The notes under the pieces were generated by a model, which saw nothing but the letters and a program-made list of their open reading frames with translations, was not told where the DNA came from and made no database searches. 64,000 nt of DNA from Clarkia xantiana subsp. parviflora (taxonomy: Eukaryota > Streptophyta > Magnoliopsida > Myrtales > Onagraceae). The position numbers were made by a program, and so were the translations under genes. The stretch covers positions 21,352,001-21,416,000 of the forward strand of contig JAPTYO010000003.1 in NCBI GenBank assembly GCA_036873135.1, in the 5' to 3' direction. Shown here one piece after another: positions 56,501 to 64,000 of the stretch; within the stretch, counting starts at the first letter, position 1; every line of letters begins with the position of its first letter.

Positions 56501-57932
56501 TGTGTAACATATATTTTAGACAAATTTGGCTAACATGATGGTAACAGAGCGTACATGTTCTGGTTCTAGTTCTGATGACGCCTTTTTAAAAAGAATTTTT
56601 TTTGAAAAAACTTCATATTATAGGTTGATGTGACCGAGTTGAAGCCCATTATGTATGCATTCAAGTGAGAATAAGGTCGATGTGGCTGGACGAAAGCTCA
56701 CAGTATTGACCCAAGTGAAGTCAAGTTGATGTGGCCGGAAGGATGTTAAAGTATGTATATAAATAAAAGTGTGTTGAATACATTTATATATTCATAAATT
56801 CAAGCTTATAAAACAATTGATTAACGCACGCATTTTATTTTTAATAACAGACGTGCTAAAAAAATACCATTTTTTATTTTATAAGGATTTACAAGAGGAT
56901 TCTTCGCAAATACCAAAGTTTTGAAAAGCTATTAGAAGTAGATATTTTTTCACTGTAAATATGTCTTTCACAAGCAACTAAACTTTTTGTGATGAGGAAG
57001 ACTAGGGATGGGCACTGAACCGGTTCAGGCCGAACCGGTTCCGGACCGGACCGGAACTGTTTTAAACGGTCCGGTCCAATAATAACTAGGGTTTTTTTTT
57101 GGCTTAGGTTGGTCTAAAAAAAACTGGACTGGTTTGAACCGGTCCAGAACCGGTTTTGGACTGTTTTTTAAAAAAACAAGTTCTGGACCGGTTTTGTATG
57201 TCGGACCGGTTTTATCAATAAAAATCGGTCCAAAACCAGTCAAAACCAGTCACAACCAGTCAGAAACCGGTCAAAAACCGGATTTTTTTTTTAAAAAAAA
57301 AGAAAAATCTCGGTCAAAACGTTTTTTTTTTTTTTTTACTAAAAAGCGGTTCAAAACCGGTCCGGTCCGGACTGGTTTATTGGACTGGTTTGGTATACCC
57401 CTTGGACTGGTTCCAATTTAGGGGTTATAAACCAGTCCAATTTGGACCGGTTCACTCCGAACCGGTTCCAAACGGTCCGGTTCCAGACCAGTTCCGAACC
57501 AGTCCGGCCGGACCGGTTTTTATGCCCAAGCCTAAGGAAGACACATAGTAAGAGAATGACTTACGCCGAGTTGACGAAAATATCTTATAATTTCCCGATA
57601 AATTTTCAAAATTGTAATATTTGTAAGAGAGTTTCATTAAAATTCGATAAAACTCTTGTAAAATCTAAGAGATTGTTTCCCTTGAAAAAATTCTTTGAAC
57701 TTACGCCGACTTCATGACCGTCATCTAGCGCAGAAGTATCGCCCCATCCAATTCTGTTGGGACCGAGCACCATACCGGACCTCTGGCCTTCGAAGAAGAT
57801 GATGGACTTGGATAACGCATCTCCGTAGTCATGAACCGACTCGACAGTCGATGTTATCATTGAAACAATGATGATTAGGCCGACCGGCACCCATTTGGCT
57901 CGACTAATTAGCCCACTCATTTTTGCTTTCAT
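53511..57932 (-). CDS. GH9 endo-beta-1,4-glucanase (secreted, class B type)
   Basis: Exons in order of reading: 57705-57932, 56088-56495, 55803-55895, 55369-55539, 55176-55284, 54640-54806, 53511-53840; 501 residues, stop TAG. A hydrophobic signal segment ([15 protein letters not shown]) precedes [11 protein letters not shown]. Catalytic features: YYDAGDN (Asp 85 and Asp 88), [17 protein letters not shown] (His 419-420), and a C-terminal box with Asp 470 and Glu 479 in [13 protein letters not shown]. There is no membrane-anchored KORRIGAN-type tail and no C-terminal CBM49, so it fits the secreted single-domain class. GH9 enzymes of plants cut glucan chains in wall loosening. Unusual: WGDTSALDD where WRxDSxLxDG is common, and HHRSSS for HHRGSS. 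Exon 54640-54806 has no long ORF of its own in frame with ATG and is easy to miss. Intron 1 holds hAT MITE 4. Confidence 0.92.
57003..57534. mobile_element. hAT-type MITE 4 in GH9 intron 1
   Basis: The ends are TAGGGATGGGCACTGAACCGG and its rough complement ending GCCCAAGCCTA, flanked by a perfect 8-bp duplication AGGAAGAC (56995-57002, 57535-57542). The interior is almost wholly short repeats of AACCGGTCC, CGGACCGG and CAAAACCAGT. Confidence 0.92.
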
Positions 57933-58599
57933 GTTGCTGAAGTATCTGTTAGCTACATTATCGCTTAAATACACATCAAGACTACACTCTGTATAGACTA
58001 TACAATGGAGATTTTAGGGATTATAGGTGTGGAACCGTTGGAGCACACAAAAGGAATCTTCAATTTAAGTGTAAGTGTGTTGGTATATTTTGGCAAAGAA
58101 AGTTGGACTTGGGAAGTTGAATCATCGAGAGATTGTGAGGAAGAGAGAGGTGTGTTTTGGTTTGAAGATATTGGACACAACTGATAAACAACAATACTTT
58201 GAGTGAACATGCACACGTTGTATTTTTCTGGTTGATAAGAGGGGAAATATAAGGGTTAATTACTAATTTGCTAGGTTGGGTTTTACCACTTAAAAGAATT
58301 TGCTAGTTTAAATTTTTTTTTTCCGAATAAATTACTAAGTGGACAAATCACCTGATCGGTTAAATTTTCCGTTATTTATGGATGGAAATAGATATGTTTG
58401 CTTGGCAAACTGAAACGTACAGCAACTAGAAACTTGTACAATGAAATTTAGAGCACATTGAAATGTTTAAAGATGACTGAAAATTTAACTGAATTAGCTA
58501 TTTATCCACTTACAGAACCTTAGACTAGTATTTTTTTTCTGGAAAAAGTTAGCAATAATCTATCTATATCTATATAGTAATATATAATTTGTGTTGGGT
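57933..58599. other. GH9 5' leader and promoter region
   Basis: The minus-strand leader and promoter of the endoglucanase should lie here. I did not identify a convincing TATA box. The 72-codon frame at 57998-58216 is in the leader and has no motif. Confidence 0.45.
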
Positions 58600-59240
58600 C
58601 ATCACCCCCAAAAGTCACATACCTTCCAAAATGTTCCATACATACCTTCCAAAAAAAAGTCACATACTGATTGCCGTTTGTGATTCACGGAGTGAACACT
58701 AAAGACTCCGTTCATCTGGTTCTGAGTCTCGGAAAGCTGGAAAATTATAAATCCCGATTGCCGGTTGTGACTTGCGGAGGCTGAACACAAAGACTCCATT
58801 CATCTGGTTGTGACTTTCAGAAAACTGGGACACTACATATCCTGATTATCGACTGTGACTCGCGAAGGCTGAACACAAAAGCTCTATTTGTCGGGTTGTG
58901 ACTCACAGAAAGCTGAAAAAATACAGATACTGATTGCTGGTTGTGATTTGCAGAGGATGAACATTAAAGACTCTGTTCATCTGGTTGTTACTCTTGGAAA
59001 GCTGAAAAATTACAGATCCCGATTGTCGGTTGTGACTCGCGAATGTTGAACACCAAAGCTCCGTTCGTCGGGTTGTGACTCTTAGAAATATGGAAAACTT
59101 CAGATCCTGATTTCGATTGTCACTTGCGGATGCTGAACATCAAAGATTCCGTTTGTCGGGTTGTAACTTTCAGAAAGCTGGAAAACTTCAGATCCTGATT
59201 GTTGTGAAATTGACGTGTAGGAACAGACTGTAACAGTCCT
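58600..59240. repeat. ~88-bp tandem array, six to seven units
   Basis: Units with GATTGCCGGTTGTGACTCGC, GGAGGCTGAACAC, AAAGACTCCGTTCATC, TGGTTGTGACT and AGAAAGCTGGAAAA recur at about 58669, 58755, 58843, 58932, 59020, 59107 and, partially, 59196. The units are 10-25 percent diverged by eye. No coding signal is seen. Confidence 0.85.
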
Positions 59241-59499
59241 ACTCATCCTTCAATGGTGACTCACGAGAGCAGACCGTAACCGTCCCGCTTGCAGTGAAGT
59301 TGACTTGGAAGCGTTGTGTCGTAAAAAATACACATGCGCATGAATGTTGTCCAAATTTTTGCCTAAGTTGCGCATGGCACGACAACCTAGCGGGATCTCT
59401 TTTTTTTTTTTTTTTTTAACTTCTCTCAAGTTCTCTCCTTTTGTCACGATCGAATTTGAGAAATTTTCAACCATGCTCACCGGTTTCCCTGATTTTGCA

Positions 59500-61240
59500 T
59501 GGACCGCCTCTTGAGGTTTTCAGCCCATCGGGTGTTTATTTCCTCTCCTTTTGCCATGATTGTAATTTCTGAATTTGAAATCATGCCCCTCATTCCTGAT
59601 TTTGCCTAGGCCGCCCTTTCGGGTTTTCAACCTAGCGGAAGCACTCTTTATTTGGTAGCCGATTAAACGGTGGCTGTGACCATCTCAAATATTTTCCGCA
59701 TTCTTCATTGCGAAAGCTCTTTTATAGTAGTCAATTTCGGGTTGACTGTAGCTCGTTCTTTATTTCCTGCCTTGATGCAAGAGTACTCTAATTTATAGCC
59801 GTTTGGAGGGTGGATGAGGCTATTTCTTCCCCGTCTTCGATGCAATGAGATTTCTTTTGATTTGTAGCCACTTTATGGATGACTGTGGCCCGTTCATTTA
59901 TTTTAGGGTTTATAGGTTATTTGGTACCCTATGTTTGCCCACTTTTGGCTTTTGGTACCACATGTTTGATTTTGCCTATTTTTGGTACCATACGTTTGCC
60001 AATTGTATACTTTTGGTCCGACCGTTAGTTGACCGTTAGTTTGACCGTTAAATAGTCAAATGACTTGCACATGCATAGCCCCAAATTTTGATTTTATTCA
60101 ATTTAGTCCTCAAATCTTTTATCCTAACTTTTTTATTTTTGCAATTTAGCCCTTAAACATTTTCAACCACACCCTAGGACTAAATTGACCTAGCAATGGT
60201 TCGACTCATGGCTAGGTCAGACCATGGCTAGGGTTGCCGGACCCGAGCGACCCTAACCATAGTCCGACCTAGCCATGGTCGGACCATGGCTAGATCAATT
60301 TAGCAATTGGGTCCAATTGACCTAGCCATAGTTCGACCCATGGTTAGGTCGGACCATGGTTAGGGTTGTCCGGGTCTGGCGACCCTAGCCATGGTCCGAC
60401 CTAGCCATGGGTCTAACGATGGCTATGTCAATTTAGTCCTAGGGTGCGGTTGAAAATGTTTAAGGGCTAAATTTCGAAAATAAAAAGTTACGACAAAAAA
60501 ATTGAGGACTAAATTGAACAAAATCAAAATTTGGGGCTAGGCATGTGCAAGTCACGTGACTATTTAACGGTCAAACTGACGGTCAACTAACGGTCGTACC
60601 GAAAGTATACAATTGGCAAACGTATGGTACCAAAAATAGGCAAAATCAAGCATGTGGTACCAAAAGCCAAAAGTGGATAAACATAGGGTACCAAAAGACC
60701 TATAAACCCTTTATTTTACCGCCCTCACAGGATTCGCGGGATCACTCTTTTTGTGTAGCCATTTTAAGGGTAATTTTTTTATTCTCCCGCCCTCACAGGG
60801 TTCACGGGATCACACTTTTTGCCTAGCCATGTGAAGGGTGGCTGTGACCCATTTTTATTCTCCCGCCCTCACAGGATTCGTGGGACCACCCTTTATTTAT
60901 AGCCGTTTGGAGGGTGTTGTGTCCCCGTCAGTAATTTTCTACACTCACAAGTTCGCAAGAATACATTCTTTGATTTGTAGCCATTTAGAGGGTGGTTGTG
61001 ACCCTTTCTTTGTAGTCGATTAAGGGACGACTGTGACCCTCTAATTTTTTTCCCTGCTCTCACAAGATTTGCAGGACTGCTCACTTTATCTTTTGTAGCC
61101 AATAAAAAGGCTGCTGTGACCCTAAGAAAAATGAGTTTTTTTGTCAGCTCATTTTTTGCCATGACCGCCCCTGTGAGTTTTCAATCATGCCCCTCATTCT
61201 CTAAATTTTGCCTAGGCCGCGTTTACAGGTTTTCAACCTA
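59500..61240. repeat. ~70-bp degenerate array, split by MITE J
   Basis: A motif TTTGTAGCCATTTGGAGGGT, GGCTGTGACCC and CCGCCCTCACAGGATTCGCGG recurs near 59657, 59727, 59795, 59866, then after the MITE near 60755, 60823, 60899, 60979, 61013 and 61097. Further CCGCCCTTTCGGGTTTTCAA copies flank it at about 59506, 59610 and 61219. It may be the noncoding interior of an unidentified large repeat. Confidence 0.7.
59906..60709. mobile_element. MULE-type MITE J
   Basis: A near-identical sister of element I, with ends GGGTTTATAGG and CCTATAAACCC and a perfect 9-bp duplication TTTATTTTA (59897-59905, 60710-60718). The right arm keeps CACGTG (60553-60558); the left arm has CAAATG. It is inserted in the ~70-bp array. 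Confidence 0.95.
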
Positions 61241-61585
61241 GCAGAATTTTTTTTTTCTCTCTTTTACTTTTTAGATTTTCCCGTTAAAATGAAAATTTAC
61301 AAAAAAAAAAAAAATCAACAACAACATTTATTTACATGCCTCTAGTGGCAGAAGGGCTCGGTTGGTCGAGTCGAAATATGTTGATCGTCTTGGGTTGGGT
61401 ACCCTCTAATGGAAGACACCTACAATAATATTTTCTCAGCTTCTCGAATGCTATGGTCATGCTTGATCACAACGGGGATGCCCCATGGTTAGCACCCTTT
61501 GGGTTAGCCGCATCCTTGATGAATAGCCTGGTTTAGGAACACTCATAGATGGTGTGGAGTTTGGCCAGTCAGGCCGCAAATAGTA
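61241..61585. other. Unassigned sequence left of an LTR-like repeat
   Basis: No ORF or known motif. It may belong to the same composite repeat as the tandem arrays to its left. Confidence 0.35.
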
Positions 61586-62076
61586 TGTTAGATTACGGGG
61601 AGTAATCACTACGGATACTATAAACATGGTACATGCTAGTAATCGATGTTACGCATTCGCACATATACCTCAGACGTAATCAGTAGTCCCAAGATCCTGC
61701 AGCAGGGAGTTCACGGTCCTCTGGTCGGCATCTGTAGATGTTCTTGTTAAGGAAGCCCTACGCGATATATTCTCCACAGCAAAGCCTCTGATCGATTCTT
61801 GGCAGGTACAAATCTCCGGAGTGTTTGCTCGAAGGTATGAGGGTCAGCCGATGTGGTGTTATGGGGATGAGGGTTTTTCTCTCTAAAACACTCTAAGGAG
61901 GGATTAAGGATTAACCTAATAAAACCCCCTAACACCTCTTATTTATAAGAGGAGTAAAGTGGACAAAAGTCCACTTTACCCCCTACTAATAAGTTCGGCC
62001 GACCACGTGTATAGGGAGGCCCAATTTTGGGCCTCTCGTGTCAATTGGGATTTGGGTCTGGCCCAATGTCCTAATG
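61586..62076 (-). mobile_element. LTR-like sequence related to the one at 63490
   Basis: It begins TGTTAGATTACGGGGAGTAATC and is collinear with 63490-64000 (AGTCCCAAGATC, GAAGCCCTACGCG, CACAGCAAAGCCTC, GGCCCAATTTTGG and TAATG shared in order), though clearly diverged. The end is uncertain and may reach about 62270. It may be the 3' LTR of the minus-strand element whose primer site is at 63478, or a solo LTR. Confidence 0.55.
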
Positions 62077-62355
62077 TGACATTTACCAAATTGTATTAGA
62101 TAACATATATATTTAATGAACTTCCATTTACGGCGCCCATCACCAAGGGTCCATAACCCATAGGGTTCAGTCTGAATAATTACTTGTGGGCAAAGTAGAG
62201 TTTTGAAGTCCACTAAAAACTTAACTTGACCTCTAAGTAATTATCAATAAATAAATATTGTCCAATTTTCTGCACATATATATATATATATATTCGGCAC
62301 AACCATATATATATATTTATTGTCAAGATTATGTATTTACGTATATATAATCAAT

Positions 62356-62361
<6 letters not shown>

Positions 62362-62403
<42 letters not shown>
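62362..62403. repeat. (TA)n microsatellite
   Basis: An uninterrupted TA run of about 20 units; a shorter one lies at about 62275-62290. Confidence 0.95.
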
Positions 62404-62407
<4 letters not shown>

Positions 62408-62559
62408 CTATATTCCTAAAAATATGCTAGATATATTGATAGCAAATATACTCACAATTATCTTATGAATATTGTCTTAATATTGGTATCTATTATTTCG
62501 GCTGATATATATAAAAATATTTTATTATTATTTTCGGATATCACTAGGTTACTTGTGGA

Positions 62560-63169
62560 TTAGAGCATCCACAATGGTTTTACATAAATGTATTCTTTAA
62601 AGTTGCCACGTAGACATTTATGTACACTTTAAGTAATACGTAAATTTAAGACACACGTAAAAAATATTTTCTCTGCAATCGTATTACTTAAACATATTCC
62701 TTAAATATATTTTATTATTAGATTTTCCAACAACCACCAATAAGATATTAGAGCATCCACAATGGTATTACGTAAAGATTACGTAAACGTGGGTCCTACA
62801 TGTTTATTTAAGTAAAGCAACAAAAACTATCTACAGTGGTTTTACATAGCATTCCTTAAAGATGGGACCCACACGTAAATTTATGTTTTTACATAAAGCA
62901 TTCCTTAAATTTAAGTAATGCATTATGTATTACGTAACCAATTTTTTATTATAAATTAATTCATTTTATAATTAATGCTAATATCTTATTGGTGGTTGTT
63001 GGAAAATCTAATAATAAAATATATTTAAGGAATATGTTTAAGTAATACGATTGCAGAGAAAATATTTTTTACGTGTGTCTTAAATTTACGTATTACTTAA
63101 AGTGTACATAAATGTCTACGTGGCAACTTTAAAGAATACATTTATGTAAAACCATTGTGGATGCTCTAA
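62560..63169. mobile_element. Foldback element with perfect 191-bp inverted repeat
   Basis: 62560-62750 is the exact reverse complement of 62979-63169. The termini are TTAGAGCATCCACAATGG and its complement, a widespread plant MITE type (probably PIF/Harbinger-like, not proven). The 228-bp loop begins with a second copy of GAGCATCCACAATGG at 62751, so a related element seems nested at the centre. The termini are bordered by TTA and TAA, so no clear target duplication is seen. Confidence 0.9.
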
Positions 63170-63477
63170 GAAATAAAAAATTTCACCTTGAACACCAAGA
63201 GTGGTTCAGCCGAAACACCAATTTTAGGTTTAGTGGTCAAATTTCAAGATCAAATCTTGCACGATCAAGAATCCAAAGTTTAAATTTGATAAAAGTCTTG
63301 CTTTTCTTTAAGATCATGAACATCAAATTTTACTAAGAACATCATGAAAATTTCGGCCAAGCATGGTGTTACCCAAAAATCGAAAATTTTAAAACTTTGA
63401 ACCTTAGCTTAAAAAAATCGGTTCGGAACACTTCAAGAAAATCCAAGAACACCAAAATACGAACTCCCTAACACATT

Positions 63478-63488
63478 CTCTGATACCA
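63478..63488 (-). other. Primer binding site for initiator tRNA-Met
   Basis: The minus strand reads TGGTATCAGAG one base after an LTR end. This is the standard primer site of many plant LTR retrotransposons, especially Copia. Confidence 0.8.
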
Positions 63489-63489
63489 C

Positions 63490-64000
63490 TGTTGGATTAT
63501 GGTGACTAATCCTACAGAAACGAAACCCTAGATACGTGCATGGTAACTAATTACGCAGCGGAAGAAAGCGCACATACCTTTAACGATTTCTGTAGCCCAA
63601 GATCTTCGAGGGGAGTTCTCGATCCACCGACCGGTACCACGTAGAGGTTTCTGTTAGAGAAGCCTACGCGGTTTGGTCTTCACAGCAAAACCTCATTCGA
63701 TTCTCGCGGGATGGATTGGATCTTATTTGGAGTAAATTGCTCGTCGCAATTTAGGCACCTCTTATGTGTAGGTTCGGCCGAAACACTAAGGGACCTAGGG
63801 GGAAGGTTTTAATCTCAACACTTGGCAAGAGAGAATAAGCACTTAATAAGTCACCTATAATCCTCTATATATATGAGTGGATGAGGGAAAATTCCACCTC
63901 CTTACTCCTTATGTTCGGCGCCGACCTAGTGTGGGTGGGAGGCCCAATTTTGGTCCTCCCACGTCACATGGTATTTCGGCCTAGCCCAAATACCCTAATG
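63490..64000 (-). mobile_element. 5' LTR of a minus-strand retrotransposon (cut by window edge)
   Basis: It begins TGTTGGATTATGG next to the primer site and runs off the window. The internal region would extend left from 63477. No gag or pol is seen there, so the element is either a short non-coding (TRIM/LARD-like) type or is truncated by the foldback element. Confidence 0.6.

Noticed and set aside
57025..57637. ORFs with TGPxxKTGP or [10 protein letters not shown] repeats
   Set aside because: They are translations of the ACCGGTCC repeats of hAT MITE 4 in a GH9 intron.

Overview
The window is nuclear DNA of a flowering plant, most likely a eudicot. It holds intron-rich genes with GT-AG and a few GC-AG introns, AT-rich spacers, and many plant transposon types (Mutator-like and hAT MITEs, a Tat-lineage Ty3/gypsy element, LINE and SINE remnants). 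Gene models were built by eye from splice signals, reading-frame continuity and remembered protein families. No alignment or transcript was available.

Left third (1-31 kb), all on the + strand: the 3' part of a KEA4/5/6-type K+/H+ antiporter gene (most like KEA5), a complete RAR1 (CHORD) immune co-chaperone gene, a MAP65-3/PLEIADE-like microtubule bundler of phragmoplasts, an IRE-type AGC kinase, and a UMP-CMP-kinase-like nucleotide kinase. Each of these genes except RAR1 carries a long-inverted-repeat MITE inside an intron. The spacer between RAR1 and MAP65-3 is a cluster of MULE and hAT MITEs, one nested in another. From memory of Arabidopsis locus numbers, KEA5, RAR1 and MAP65-3 are near neighbours on chromosome 5 (At5g516xx-517xx), and IRE lies near PMEI genes (At5g623xx), so part of this order looks ancestral.

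Middle (31-44 kb): a dead LINE carries a SINE insertion (17-bp target-site duplication) and an 8.6-kb Ty3/gypsy element of the Tat lineage (5-bp duplication ACCAC). The gypsy element lies on the minus strand and has nearly identical LTRs. Its pol gene lacks most of gag, protease and the N-terminal RT but stays in frame, and it has two RNase H domains. On the opposite strand it carries a separate three-exon accessory gene with its own TATA box. A 67-bp minisatellite lies in the leader of that gene, and a ~48-bp tandem array sits where the two genes converge.

Right third (44-64 kb): two tandem pectin methylesterase/invertase inhibitor genes and a seven-exon GH9 endoglucanase gene, all on the minus strand and separated by MITE-rich, AT-rich spacers. 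The endoglucanase and the inhibitors would all be secreted and act on cell-wall polymers. The last 5.8 kb has no recognisable gene: an ~88-bp array, a ~70-bp array split by a MULE MITE, LTR-like sequences (one with an initiator-tRNA-Met primer site) and a perfect 191-bp inverted repeat.

The most interesting items are a predicted 3-nt microexon in RAR1, the spliced antisense gene in the gypsy element, a family of 9-bp-TSD foldback MULE elements that share a subterminal CACGTG, and the 191-bp perfect inverted repeat.
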